A DNA stretch of 64,000 nucleotides from Actinernus sp. WN-2022 (taxonomy: Eukaryota; Cnidaria; Anthozoa; Actiniaria; Actinernidae): assembly GCA_030867875.1 (NCBI GenBank), contig JAOWCC010000260.1, forward strand, positions 1 through 64,000, written 5' to 3'. A program made the position numbers and the translations under genes. The notes beneath the pieces were generated by a model, which was not told where the DNA came from, did not search any database, and was given only the letters and a program-made list of their open reading frames with translations. Below are positions 21,319 to 33,590 of the stretch, piece after piece. Within the stretch, counting starts at the first letter, position 1. The number at the start of each line of letters is the position of its first letter.

Positions 21319-23029
21319 AGAAAAGTGAGACTGAGATGGTATGGAAACTACGTGAGATTTAAAGAACATCTACGCGAATAAATCTCTGACCATTCTGGTA
21401 GCTGGTTATGTTAAAAATCAAATGTTAGGGGACTTACTGCACATATGGGTGATTTATTTCGATGTTGCCTGGGACTATGGATTTTCTGGACATGTGGCGT
21501 ACATTAAATTTATTGTGGGATAAGATTAAAATATTTGACATACGCTATACAGGGATCGCCAGCTGCTTAGTTATTATAATAAACCACGAGTAATTATATA
21601 AAATTGTTAAAGTGCCTATAATTAACCCTTCTTGCAATATTTATAGCTATGAACCTTCAAATTATTTAATTACTTCTGTGAGGAAAGTTTTCGTTTACAG
21701 TGAATACTCAATGTTCTACGCTTGTTTGAAATCGTGTAAATTTGACCTTTCCGGCTGACCTATGACCGCGTAAGTAAATGCCTTTCTATCACAACAACAT
21801 CGATGCAGGAAAAATATACACAGTTTGTGAGTTGTTAGGGAAGAAAAAAATCATTTTAGTCAACATGTTTTTAAAAGTATTTCTTCAAATGATTGCAAAG
21901 CCGAATCAATTATATAACGTTTAAGCGGTCATGGGTCAGGAAAGGTCAAATTTACACGATTTCAAACAAGCGTAGAACATATTAGAACATAAAGTATTCA
22001 CTGTAAGCCAAGTTTACTTTTAAATTTTTAATTAATTGTTTTGTTTTTAATCCATTGAAATCCTTGGAAACTCGGTCGCATGTTACCGCGTGAGGCAGTT
22101 GATTCAAATCTTGTTCAAGTTGCCTGAAGAAAAAACCCTTGCTTGTACTAATTTTAAGAACTGAAATTTCATTTCCAGCTGCGATAGTTGCGTTTCGATT
22201 GTAAAGTTTATTCTTGGAGATATATAACAGTTAGCTTCTTTAATAAAACAGCAAATTAAAGTGACAACTGTTTCATTGTTTGATTGTGTTTGATGAACTG
22301 CCTGAAATCAAACTTCGCATTTTGCTAGTGTTCAGTGTACCAGAAACTGACTTTTTTCACGGGTTATAGCTATTTTCTCTCAGCTCCAGTCGATTATTTA
22401 GCCTTGCTTGGAGATTTGCCGGGCTGTTCTTTTGTCTGCCAACCTCAAATTACTTACAGGATTTTCACTTGAGCTGAAACTCAAAGAAGCAAACAAACTT
22501 GGTGCGCTTGACTTTTGAGAGAACATCTGATTGTCTTTTTCAGTAAATTTGTTAGGTCATATTATAATCAAATAATAGCATGATTTGTACGTGATATTTA
22601 TCACTCGCTGTATTTATGCCAAATATAACTACAAAAATCTGCGTTTATGAAGCAAAAGGCACTGAAACTTAGCTTCGTTCTGCATACATCACACGCTGCT
22701 GTAAACACGAAGTCTTTATACAGATGAAACGGGAAAATAAAAGGTTACAAAGGAACCACATGTTCTAGTTGATATGGACTAATGGTCTTTCATTGACATG
22801 TGGTGCTTACTAGTTCGTTGCAAGTTATAAATGAGAAATAGCTGATCATCAGAAGTTTTTACACTGCCAAAATTTTGTCGCAATATTACAAACAAAGGAA
22901 ATCGCTGTCTCAGCCAATCAGGTGCTGCTGATAAAATTTCGAAGAATATGATTGGCTGCGAGATGGCGGGAAAAGCTTTCTATAAATAGACTACTCTGTA
23001 AACTGATGGGCCAAACCCTATAGTGGGAG
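21319..23029. other. 3' flank of copy 1 and intergenic DNA, with one hairpin MITE
   Basis: 21319-21530 is a diverged relative of the 3' flanks of copies 2 and 3 (gggacttactgcacatatgg..gatttatttcgatg). A probable poly(A) signal, gaataaat, is at 21376-21383. The downstream shared satellite of copies 2 and 3 is absent. The rest is AT-rich with no coding signal, apart from the hairpin at 21695-22006 annotated separately. Confidence 0.5.
21695..22006. mobile_element. Hairpin MITE (312 bp)
   Basis: The left arm 'ttacagtgaatactcaatgt...cgcttgtttgaaatcgtg' is mirrored by the right arm, which ends 'aaagtattcactgtaa'. The arms are roughly 70-90 nt, with a small extra piece (attagaacat) in the right arm. 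There is no ORF. A target duplication is not clear. Confidence 0.85.
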
Positions 23030-23530
23030 ATGGACACTTCTGGTCATGGACTTCTGGCTATACACATAAGTAAGCTTCAGCGAATTCAGAATACCGCTGT
23101 CCGGCTTGTTTGTCTTACCCCGCGCTACAGCCATATTACACCGGTTCTACACTTTTTACACTGGCTACCTGTATTGTTTAGAATAGATTATAAATTAACA
23201 ATTATTACAATTATTCATGGTAAAGCACCAGACTATAGTTCTAGTTTATTGCGAGTTAAAGAACGATCAAGTTATAACCTAACGTCAAATTCAGAGCTTC
23301 TCCTGATGCCACCATCAACCAAGACGAAGAAGACTACGGGCCGGCACAGGACGTTCAGTGGGACACTGCGGCGTCCCCTGCACTTTGGAATACAAGCTGC
23401 CATGTAAGATCACATCGGAAAGCAATTTCGGGCGGTTTAAGACTTTACTTAAGGCCTACCTTTTAAAAAAAGCCTTTGAATGTTACAATGGTATTTAAAT
23501 TTCGTTTTACATCTTTAGATTGACTAGTTA
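23030..23530 (+). pseudogene. CR1-like LINE, 3' end of ORF2
   Basis: The translation 'LQRIQNTAVRLVCLTPRYSH' followed by 'LHWLPVLFRIDYKLTIITII' and 'GKAPDYSSSLL' is the conserved C-terminal tail of CR1/L2-type LINE reverse transcriptases. After a frameshift near 23400, 'ITSESNFGRFKTLLKAYL' closes it. The upstream part is missing, as expected for a 5'-truncated insertion. Confidence 0.85.
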
Positions 23531-23559
23531 TTACTATTTTTAGGATATAATATAGCATA

Positions 23560-23730
23560 ACATAACACCCTTGCCAGCTATTATAAGATCCTCAATTCAA
23601 TGAAACCCGGTGTTTATTCCATGACTTTGGGTTCTATATCTTTCGTGCTCTCGTTCCTACAATGCACTCTCGTCTCCTGCGCTAGTGCGCATGACTGTAA
23701 CACAATATAGTGTCACGCAAGGACACTACA
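23560..23730 (-). repeat. Probable 3' LTR of a Ty3/gypsy element
   Basis: On the minus strand, a purine tract (aaaggaaaggaggga, 23731-23746) is followed by TGTAGTGTCCTTGCGTGACA, a plausible LTR start at 23730. The far end could not be fixed because it runs into the 3' region of the neighbouring LINE. No second LTR is seen. Confidence 0.5.
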
Positions 23731-23826
23731 TCCCTCCTTTCCTTTAACAAAGAAACAGCATATGTTCAAACACAAAACTTAAACGGAATGTCACTGTTAT
23801 TTCAGAATTATCACTGTAGATAACGT

Positions 23827-25490
23827 TCATGTCGCATAATCATCCAAATATTTCGAGGCTCTTCTCGCTCTTTCTGATCTGCGAAGTGTAGGCTGTGATG
23901 CGTGCCCATCTTCAACCTGTTCGTCCATTTGGTACTGTCCTTCACCTGTATCGATGTTGGGTGGAAACTCTTCTGGCTTCTTCTTCTCTTGGAATGAGCT
24001 GAACACCAGATGGTAACTTCCTAAAAAATGACGCGTTTCTGGTAACAGTGTGACCTGCATTCTGGGCTGTGCCCATGCTTCCTTTCTTCTCACTTATCTC
24101 GTATGGTTCAGGTTTGAATGGTGTGGACATCTTGTCTCGGTTTGGTTGTTTGATCGACACTTTATCCCCAAAATTCGGGTCAGATTCTTTAGCATTATTG
24201 TACCTGTCTGCATATTCTTTCATCTCCTCTTTCTTCTTGGTATCCCTTTCTCTGAGTTATGGAGGTGCCTGGTCCCACTGTACTTGGGGCAGAGTTGACT
24301 TGAGTTTTCTTCCATTCAACAACTCGGAAGGTGATTTTCCTGTTGTGATGTGTGGAGTTGCTCTATACTCTCGAAGAAAGGTGAATAATTCTTGCCTACA
24401 GTTCTTGCCTTCTACAATGGCTGTCCTGGCTGCTTTCTCTAGTGTTCGCATCAGTCTTTCTGCTTCGCCATTTGCCTTAGGCCATACTGGAGTTATTCTC
24501 CGGTGTCTGAACCCTAGATGAGTAGCAAACATCTGAAAGGTTTCGCTGTTGAACGGTGGGCCGTTATCCATTCTAATCATCTCTGGGATCCCTTGTTTGG
24601 CAAATATGCTATCTAGATGGGTATCACAGCCTTCGCTGATGTCGATCTCAGGAATTCAACCTCTGGGTATCTGCTGAAATCATCGATCACGACTAATGGG
24701 TAATCCCATGGATAGCTCTTGCCAAGGGCCTTGAGGTAGAGGGGACATTTTCAGCGGCTCGTGTGTTGGCTTAGGACCATGATTTGCTGCTTGACATGAT
24801 AGGCACTCTCTAACCATTTCTTTAACCATTTTGTCTATGCCTGGGAACCAGATTGATTCTCGCAGTAAACGTTTCGTCTTGACCATTCCTTGGTGTCCAC
24901 TATGGGCCAGTGAAATCGCTCTCAGTTGCAGTTTCTCTGGAATTATCAGGCGGTTACCTCTCAGAATTACACCATTTGCTACTGATAGTTCCTGTCTGAT
25001 CTGCTTGTATTGCCTGACGTCCATTTCGACTTCATGCCATCTCAGAGTCGTTATCACCTTTGCTAGCTTCTGTAGGGTTTTGTCATCTGCAGTTGCATCC
25101 TTGACATCTTGAAGGGTAATTGCAGTGGGTAGAGCATTTGTGGTCACAAAGTTCACATATAGGCATCAACTCTTGATAAATGATGGTGAGGACTGTTTGA
25201 GGTCTGGATGGCGGTTCATGTAATCGGCTGGATTATCTGCTCCTGACCTGTAGACAAGTTCTGTCTTGTATGGTTGTAGACGTAGTTGTAGTCTCTCAAG
25301 TCTTGCAGTTGCCTTACAGGTCGGTTTGTTGAAGATTGTTTCCAACGGCTTGTGGTCAGTGATTACTTTGAAACTGCAAGATCCATAGAGGTATAGGTGG
25401 AAATGTTCTATTCCCCAAACTACTGCAAGAGCCTCTCTATCTGTTTGGCTATAGCGACTCTCACAACTGATCAATGAGCATATGCTATGA
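23827..25490 (-). pseudogene. Ty3/gypsy pol remnant: RNase H and integrase
   Basis: In element order: RNase H (YSQTDREALAVVWGIEHFHL at about 25400-25460; 'VITDHKPLETIF'; 'RSGADNPADYMNRHP'), the HHCC zinc finger of integrase ('LAHSGHQGMVKTKRLL' then 'CLSCQAANH'), and the core ('RMDNGPPFNSETFQ', 'PKANGEAERLMRTLEK' with the final Glu). A C-terminal region follows (24093-24223, 23827-23950). Everything upstream of RNase H is missing. The stretch around the first catalytic Asp (about 24700) is deleted and out of frame, and further frameshifts lie near 24600 and 24220. Non-functional. Confidence 0.9.
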
Positions 25491-26435
25491 CATTTTATGA
25501 AAAAGCCCGATACCCCGGAAGAAAAAAAATATCCGAGGGCGTATCCAAATATTTTACTTGCAATTACAATAAATAATTCAGTCAAATAGATAGAATCACT
25601 TTTTTATGAAGCTGTAATTAATAGGTAGCCTTATCAGAGGTCCATGTTATGGACTGGCATTATTCAAAAAAAGAAAATAAATCGAGGTGTACCTTGCGAT
25701 ACTAGGCTGTGGGGAATTGACATTTAAAAATAAATAACAAGCTCGTAAGGAGAGAGGGAGATTTTAAACTTGCAACATATGTCGCGACACGGGTTGTACA
25801 TTTCATTGGAGCCGTCTGAGACCCAACACTCCTTCGGAAAGCACTATTGAAGGTTTGACATTGCCTTCACGAAGGACACACCGACACTTTGTACCGGAAA
25901 AGAAGAAATGACCTCAGTTCGCGGAGGTGTGTTGGAGGAGATCGAAACAGAGATGATGCGGTTTCGTTGGAGAGTTTTTCATTTCACTCTCAAATATCTT
26001 TGATGGCGAGCAGCTTGCTGTACCAGCGTGCTCTTGGTGCTTTGCCGAACTTGTTTTCTTCCAGCGTTAGCGTGACATATAGATGGTGTAATGCACTAGT
26101 CAATTGAAACTCCGGCCCCCCGACCCCCGGGACATAGCGGGGAATGTAACATTTATACAGTGTTACATTTTGACCTTTTCCCCGCCCATCGGGGGCTGTT
26201 GGCTGTTACAATACCCGCCCCTATGGCCCCGACATGTTCTTCAGAATTTTCAATTAGGAGGAGGCATTGAGAAATTGAATATACATAAGCTTCAGTATCA
26301 TGACCCGCACAACCCCGCGCGCGCTTTCCTTTCAAAACCATTTACAAAAGTCTCGTGATGAGGGCCGGACGTGTATGGCGTGAGCGGGCCGGAAAAAGCC
26401 GGCGAGGTCCGTACGTCCACTCATCATGACCTCGA

Positions 26436-26480
<45 letters not shown>

Positions 26481-27095
26481 CTAATCCGTTGTTCCATTAT
26501 TTGAAAGAAACACATTTTCTGAAGCACACTTTCTATTACTATATTTACTTATTACTATCGTCGACATCGACCCGTTCGCGTCAAATCTTTGCAAAAACGC
26601 ATTATGTATGTGCCGCGGGGGTGGGTCAGGGTTTTGAGATCGGTTTGGGCAGGTAGGGTCAGGGGTTTGATCTGATTTGGGCAGATCAGGGTCAGGATTT
26701 GAGTATAATTTGGGTGCAGTCAGGGTCGGGGTTCAGTTTTTTTAGGCAGTTTATAGGGTTCAGTTTTTTTTCATGTCAAAAAAAGACATTCTGTTGCCGC
26801 ATTTTTATCGCCTGCCCACATGCAAGCACTGAGGTTCCCATACATCGTGACGCCGCTAATTCGTACTTCAGTACATATCTATGTACTTCATCTGCTGATT
26901 TGTTTACCCAATGCCACGTCCCGACTTGAAATGTTCCGTATTTTGCATGCAATCCCGGTACGCGGTATACCGGCCGGGATATATATTCGGCCGTGTTTTG
27001 AAAACAATTTAATTTGGAGCTCGGATTGAGTCAAACAGGGTTGGGGTTTGAGCCTCTTGGCCTCACATACATACCAATTTTTCAGGTAAAATCCT
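25491..27095. other. Intergenic region, no gene recognised
   Basis: Contains a GC-rich stretch at 26104-26460 with short inverted repeats (aatgtaacatttatacagtgttacatt at about 26142-26168; 'gatgagggccgga' and 'tccggccct' motifs) and a G/T-rich imperfect repeat at 26620-26740 (ggtcaggg.tttga..t..tttgggca). ORFs here are short and unrelated to anything I know. It may hold decayed MITEs. Confidence 0.45.
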
Positions 27096-27372
27096 GTCCG
27101 CCATTACTGGAAGCCGGCCGTTCTCAGTATTCAGCGGAAGTGATGTCATACACTTAACACGACAATCTCGTGGCGCAAAATAGTGTTCATAAAAAAGTAG
27201 CCAACCTCGCAAAGATAAATATAACTTTCTTCTTATGTACGTGAAGATGTTTTTAGTAGAAATATGCTCTTAGGTGTTGTGTTCTGCAGGCGAGTGTTAA
27301 GTGTATGACATCACTTCCGCTGAATAAACCTTTTAAAGCTGAACAAAGCGACGGCCTCCAGTAATGGTGGAC
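27096..27372. mobile_element. Hairpin MITE (277 bp)
   Basis: The left arm begins 'gtccgccattactgga' and includes 'agcggaagtgatgtcataca'; the right arm has 'tgtatgacatcacttccgct' and ends 'tccagtaatggtggac'. The arms are non-contiguous: an outer 16-bp and an inner arm of about 35 bp are separated by an unmatched piece. No ORF. Confidence 0.8.
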
Positions 27373-28790
27373 GTTTAGATTCAATATTCGGAGCTCCAAA
27401 AATAAGACTTCCTGTCGTTGTATCTAAAAACGATTTGATCTAGTAATACTATATCAACTCTACTTTATGAATATGCAGAAACATTGATATGTCAAAATTT
27501 GTTCGTAGTGGCACTTTAAGAGCTGAGAAGTTAAGGATTGCTGATCGCGCGGAGAATGGTACCGAAAACTGCAAACGCAAAAGAGTTTGTTGCGCAAACA
27601 CTTCTTGTACTTTTTCGGTAACAGTTTCAAAACCTTATACTTTCGCAATTCGGTTGTAAGATGTAGCTTGATGCCTGAAACAATTTTAAATGTTTGGTTG
27701 CCATGGTAACAAAGCTTAAGGGGGCACTGTAAGAATGTTATATTTTCCGAAATGGGGAACAACACACCTAAAAATTACGATAATTTACGTGTATGGATAT
27801 CGCCTCTCAGCCAATCAGCGATTTCCACGTCACTGTTTTTCGCGCCGCTATGCTGGGTTGGTTTCCTCGTTTATTTGGATCGAGATAGCTTCGAATAATA
27901 TAGTTGAAGAGGCTTGAGGATAGATCAGTTCGTGAAAGATTCGTAACCTTCACTGATGAAGGTGTAGAGACTACGGGTTCGACGAAGTTGAAGAAATTGA
28001 GAAAAAATAATTAAAACAAGACACACAACGAGGGTTTGGAGAAGTCATTTCTTGTGACAACTTGAAGTTTTTCACCCCGCCAGATCGAGAATTAGACTAG
28101 AATTAGAGTACCTCGGCGGATTTCTTGTATCTATAAGAACAAAGCTGTCAATAACTCTTTCAGAGGAATTATCGCTTCTGTAGAACTTTACCCGCTCAGA
28201 AAAACTAAAAAAAATATATAACATAACTAAAGTTGAATTTGCAAAAACACGAGAGGTACTCAAGTCGAAACTGCCAAAAGCAGCGAAAAAGGCTTGGAAA
28301 GGGAAACAAATCGAACCCTGGACAAATTGTGAGTTGTATTAAAAATGTACTTCAGTTTGGAAAAATCGGATATAAAACTAATCGGTTTGTATTCATTAGT
28401 TCTATATCCGATTTATAGACACTGTGGCCCGGATAAACACCATTGTCTATATCTTATGTAGATACTGATGTTTTATCAGTGGTATAAGTGTCTGTAAACA
28501 CACAGACCTTCCAAGCCAGTAGGGCATGCAATGCCAAGATCTGGAAATGAAAAGTATTCTAATTATCCGTAACTCTCGTAACTAATTTGGGTTTTGTCTT
28601 TGATTATTAAATATATCGCTCAGCCAATGCTGTAGTTCCATGTATCAGATTAATGCTCCTTTGGAACCCTAAACTGTAATTATCGAATTATTCTGAAACA
28701 TCCTTTGTAGTATTGAATTTTATAGTTCCTAACTTTTGGGAGTCGGGTGGCAGGTCATGAAATAGGGTTATGAGTTTTTATTTAACAGCT
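27373..28790. other. Intergenic region, no gene recognised
   Basis: AT-rich. A possible decayed inverted element runs from 'agtggcactttaag' (27510) to 'cttaagggggcactgt' (27730). A short palindromic pair 'tcggatataaaactaatcgg' / 'agttctatatccgat' lies near 28367-28412. There is no coding evidence. Confidence 0.4.
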
Positions 28791-28890
28791 AACCATTCCG
28801 ACACTCATGAACAGCTAAGGCCGAAACGTCTGGACATTAGTCTATAATTTTTGGTACTTTTAATACCTTAATTTATTTATTTCCTGTGTT

Positions 28891-29195
28891 CACAGGCAAC
28901 CCAAGCTCTAATTGTGTGTATTTGTCAGTATAATATAGGGGAACTACTAAACGGGTAAAATCACGATTTTTACTACTATCGGATAGGTTAAAATCAACTG
29001 AAATAAACGTACCTTTGCTCTATTTGTAGGCCCAAATCGCTAATAAACGACAAAAGACAACATATAGAGCAAAGGTACGTTTATTTCAGTTGATTTTAAC
29101 CTATCAATAGTAGTAAAATTCGTGATTTTCGCCGTTCAGTAGTTCCCCTATATTATACTGACAAATACACACAATTAGAGCTTGGGTTGCCTGTG
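28891..29195. mobile_element. Long hairpin element (305 bp, ~132-nt arms)
   Basis: The left arm 28891-29023 starts 'cacaggcaacccaagctcta'; the right arm 29064-29195 ends 'tagagcttgggttgcctgtg'. The arms differ at only a few positions and the loop is about 40 nt. CTGTGT at 28884-28889 and 29196-29201 is a candidate target duplication. Copy C has the uninterrupted target (tttcctgtgccgttactttg at about 56586-56605). Confidence 0.92.
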
Positions 29196-29289
29196 CTGTG
29201 TATTACTTTGTTTGACGTCGAGGACGTGACACCGTGACGTGACTGCAATATAGAGAAAACCAACCGACCGTAAAAGGTCACGTCGAACT

Positions 29290-30242
29290 CAAGGAGGATT
29301 GAAAGGGCTTCCCGTGGTACTTTGAGCGCTCACATGGTATTTTTACAAGTTACAGAGATTGAAAGGAGAGGTTCGCGCAAAAATTCCCTTCTATTACAAG
29401 CGATTTTTCTACTCTTTTAGGAATTGAAGGATAATCTTTTATATACCAATCGTCTCTTTATTATTCATATTACGTGGTACAATGTTTTTTTCCAGACAAC
29501 TGTCGTTGCATTAATTCATGCGAAGTCGTTTTGTTATGCTTGAATTCATAATAGCGTCCATTGTTCAAAGTTCAAGGTGACTGACCTTCTCATGAATTGA
29601 AGTTTCTTCCTAAATCACTGAATACCTTAGATATTTTATGTATCAGATATCTTATTCAAGTGTTCAACAATACTCAGTATTCAAATGTATTCTAATGTAC
29701 TCACGTTCTGCTGGAGTAATCCACGTCTGCATTAAACGTTAAAATTCGGCGCGAAACGGATATTCTCAAACCAGAGCTGCGAATTCACGGTCGAATTCAC
29801 TCACGATGATTTTGCAAATCTTTGCTACTTGTTTGATTTACTCCTTAGGTGTTAATATTCAAATGCATGAAGATAATATTGGTAAAAGACCACATATTGA
29901 AAGTGGAAAATCAGTAGCTTCTCTCTCGGCACAAAACTCGGTAGCAAACTCGGTAGACGGTAGTCAACTCCCCGGCCGGCAGCAAACTCGGTAATCAACT
30001 CGTTTAAAAACTGAAAATTAATCTCCAGACATGGAAAACTTCGTACTGGGGTGAACTTCTTTGTACTTTGATCCATATAATAGATAAAATATACATAAAT
30101 AAGCTCGCGAGTGTCAAATGGACTAGCAGAGAACGGTCTTATCCGAACGCCAGCCATCTCAAATGAGCAAGTCACGTGATTTTTGTCGTTGATAATATAT
30201 TTGGTTGCAAAGGATCATGGGAAGCCCTTTCAATCCTCCTTG
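29290..30242. mobile_element. Non-autonomous TIR transposon (953 bp) with 9-bp target duplication
   Basis: The terminal inverted repeat is 24 bp, starting 'caaggaggattgaaagggct' at 29290 with its complement ending at 30242. It is flanked by the 9-bp direct repeat cgtcgaact (29281-29289 and 30243-30251). The empty target in copy C reads 'ggtcacgttaaactggtgat'. A 9-bp duplication fits Mutator-like elements (or Merlin, 8-9 bp). The internal ORFs (29806-29994 and 29852-30175) do not resemble a transposase. Confidence 0.9.
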
Positions 30243-31387
30243 CGTCGAACTGGTGATCAATGAATACAAACGGGGTTTGTAATCTCAGGCCGGCATTTCA
30301 GACACCGCTCCACTCTCTGAAGAAACTGGACCTCTTCCATGGAATGGATGTTTTTGCACACTTCCAACCGATAGAAATATGTAGCTTGTGAGCAACGGCT
30401 AGAAATATGTTGGAAATACCATGAATTAAAAAAACACACTCTAATTTCCAGGATTTCCGGTGACTCATGTGTGACTCACAGTGAGTGTCGATTGAGAGGG
30501 CATAAAGTTACTAATTCGTTGAACCGACGTAATTCATCGCATGCCGGGAAGTGAATTAACATAACCTTTCGTGTGGAACGAGAGAGATGGCATAAACGTC
30601 GCCTCTCGACATCAACATTTGGCTTTGATCGTTCTGCTGGTAAGATAAGGTAAGCATCTTTGCAGTTTTTAATTTTTGTGCACAAGAATGGCGATGTACT
30701 AAGGTAGAAACTGTTTCTGGTCTTGCAAACGAGCATTACCCGACGGCATGCAATGGTTATTAAATAGTTGTGTACTAGCTTCGTAATGCCATAAAAAATC
30801 TAAATTCTGCAACGTGCTCTAAACAAGGTTTCTCTTTTTGTTCCATCAAGTTCCATACTGGCTTGAGATCTAGACATATTTTTGGTTCTTCATTGCACCA
30901 GAAGCAGGCCTCGAATTTCTCTCGCATGTCAAAATTAGATATCCTGGAATTCGACGAATGCGAACGTACATGTATTGTCGCGCATTGCGTCCATTTTAGT
31001 GTCCATTTTAATTTTGAGTGTTGGTAGGATATTGTCCCCTCCCCCTCCTTTCATTTTTACCATTCCCCATTCTGCCCTCATGATCATCAGCCTTAAATAA
31101 TTATGCATTTAATATCTCGAGCCCCCAATAGACTCTTCCACAGTCCCCGCTCGGCTGCAGCACTTGGTCTGTTACAGTACAATGGTATCCCGATTTTGAT
31201 TGGCTAGCCCATCCGCCTTGAAACCGATGCTAGCGCTGCTATTGGTTGATGTATATTCGGCTGACTGGCCACTTGTTTTCTTACTGTTAGCTAGTTCACG
31301 AAGAATGGGAAAAGAAGCATTCGAAATTACGGTATTTCTTTAAACTATCGCTTTCTAAAATAAACCAAACAAAGAACGATACAGTGG

Positions 31388-32570
31388 TTGAAGTCAGAGC
31401 AGTGCGAACTTGACAAGAATCGGTTCAGCGGCATGGTCTTGGTAGACTATCGTAACGCTTTTGATATGAGTGGTCGATCATGCCATCCTACTGTCCAAGC
31501 TACCCGGGGGGGGGGGGGGGGGGGGGGGGTACTCAAGAACGTTTTATACGGGGAGGCTCCGCCCCAAGGTCCAAACCCTTACCCTTTTATATATCATTTT
31601 TGAGAGAAAAGGTAACCCTTTCATATACCTTTTACTAAACTTTTCACTTGAGTAACGCCTTTAAATACTTGGATGAATCAGCCGTTAGGTGCGTCTGTTC
31701 GAGATATTTTAAAGGCCTATTTAAATACCTAAATGACAGTTTTCCCTACCCTTTTCTATACTTCAACTCCTGCAATCTCTACCCTTTTATATACCTCCAG
31801 CCTGAAAAGGTACCCCTTTCGGGCGGAGCCTCCCCGTATAGTCCGGCATTATAGGTAGTACCCCCCCCCCCCCCCCCCCTGCGGTATTTGGAAGAGCGAC
31901 TGTAGTGTGTCTCCTTGTCTAGTGTCCAGTCTGCAACGCAGAGTATCCCCCATGGAATACAACAGGTTCGATTTTAGGACCGCTATTGGCTTCAACTGGG
32001 CAACTGCCAACAAGCTGCCACTAAACGAAGGGAAGACGAAAGCATTATTTATTACAGCAAAATGTCTTGCAGCCAAGATGGACCCTGACAATACACAGAT
32101 CGACCTCTCCGTAGATGGAACACACCTTGACCAAGTCCCAAGCGCAAAACTTGAATTGACCAGGATTTAACTTTCTGTGAACACAATGATAAATTATGCA
32201 AAAACCTGCACAGCGCATTGGCATTTTGAATAGGATTAAGTCTTGTCTTCCCGTAAAGCAGAAAATGTAATACTATACCTAATTTAATAAGCAAGTAATA
32301 ACCTATGCAGGTATAGTATGGTCCAGCTGCAATAATAAAGATAACCTAGCTAGGGTACTGAGACCGCAAAAAAGGGCTGCAAGGAGTTACAGTTCCTTAA
32401 TGTTTCTGAACTTTGAAAGCCAAATAGTGAGGTTCACTCTAGACGTACTAGATACGCAGACACAAACTTTATTTGTCCTTCTTTTATACGTAAGACAAAG
32501 GTGGAATAACTTTTTCAGTAATTACAACCAAGCTATGGAACAGTCTGCCCTTGAACTTGAGAAAGATTAA
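31388..32570 (+). pseudogene. LINE reverse transcriptase remnant interrupted by a G/C-tract element
   Basis: Before the insertion: 'FSGMVLVDYRNAFDM' then 'VDHAILLSKL', the RT palm motif of a LINE, with one frameshift. After it: 'WATANKLPLNEGKTKALFIT', 'DLSVDGTHLDQVPSAKL', and in other frames a C-terminal tail to about 32570. The RT core carrying the catalytic xADD box is missing between the two halves. Frames change several times. Confidence 0.8.
31506..31879. mobile_element. Inverted-repeat element with poly-G and poly-C ends
   Basis: It starts with a run of 24 G (31506-31529) and ends with a run of 19 C (31861-31879). Next to them, GGGGTACT faces AGTACCCC. Further in, tatacggggaggctccgccc (31545-31564) is exactly complementary to gggcggagcctccccgtata (31821-31840). 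The AT-rich middle repeats 'acccttttatata' in several variants. It interrupts a LINE. Confidence 0.85.
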
Positions 32571-33590
32571 TACCTTTTTGTGAGAAACAAACACAATAGT
32601 ACAATATATTAGTATATATTACTAGATATGTAGCGGGGTCACGATTTTTTATGCTCCCATATAGGGGGGGGGGGGGGGGGTGGGGGTCACATTGTTACAT
32701 GCTCCTCTTTCATAGGTTATATATATTTATAGGCTTATCTAAGGGGAGGGTCATTATTTTGTGAGACCAGAGAACTGCATGCAGGGTCACATTTTTTTGG
32801 GCTAGCCACAATACAAATCTAGTAGCCCCCCTACCGCTAAATAATGTCCGGTCCCTATTTTTTTTGTTTTTTTTACATGATACCTGCACTTTAACATAAC
32901 TTATTTTGTCGCTATCTTTTAGAATGTAAGTTTTATTGCAACATCTCAGATTTTAGAATTACATTAGTACTTTAGCATTTTTATTTATACATTTCTCTGG
33001 GGGGAGGTGGAGAGTAGGGCAAGGGTTAGGGTTAGAGCCTCTTTCCTTTGTTTACATACATTTATACCGTAAGTTATCGGCTCAAATAATACATATACTC
33101 GATCTTATTGAATTCACTATTTTTTGTTAAACTGATCCCTTAGGCGATCCTAACCATTCAGAAGACATAATCACTATCATCATAAGCCCTTTAGTGCCAT
33201 TACAGCAAAGGAGTGTACTTTGAGACGTCTGCTCGTGAAACCTCGATTTTCTGAACAGGTTTTCATTTAGGATCGAAGTCGTTTCTGAGTCGTTTTACCG
33301 CCTGTCTTGGAGTCAGTATTTTACGTTTGCTCTGTTTACTGCATTACTCAATCGCCTTATTTCAATGGCTTACTGTCTTGCTTAAACCTACCGAGAACCG
33401 ACTCCGGTATTTTTTCATTCGAATCATGTCGAATCCCTTTCATGCCTATTAACTGATCGATCTGCCTGTGTTTGCCTCGCAATGCCTGCTGGATCCAGGA
33501 TTTTCTGGACCCAGTATGCCTTGCAGGATTGTAATGTAACAGACCCTTTGCGCAGCAACCGAATGGTTTATCCGCATGAATGTCATTTAT
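32571..33590. other. Intergenic region with a G-tract repeat
   Basis: A G run at 32665-32680 is surrounded by a repeated motif of the type 'gggtcac.tttttt...gc' (32636-32650, 32685-32697, 32783-32797), suggesting a decayed minisatellite-like element. '(ggg)ttaggg' occurs twice near 33024. No gene. Confidence 0.5.

Larger units (their letters stand above)
28790..31000. repeat. Dispersed repeat family, copy B (with two nested insertions)
   Basis: 28826-28890 matches 56525-56590 (cgtctggacattagtctata). 29196-29289 and 30243-30300 match 56591-56715. 30295-31000 matches copy A at 1-867 plus 2182-2250 and copy C at 56860-57480. The interruptions are a 305-bp hairpin (28891-29195) and a TIR element (29290-30242). 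The repeat is therefore at least about 1 kb without insertions. Confidence 0.75.
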
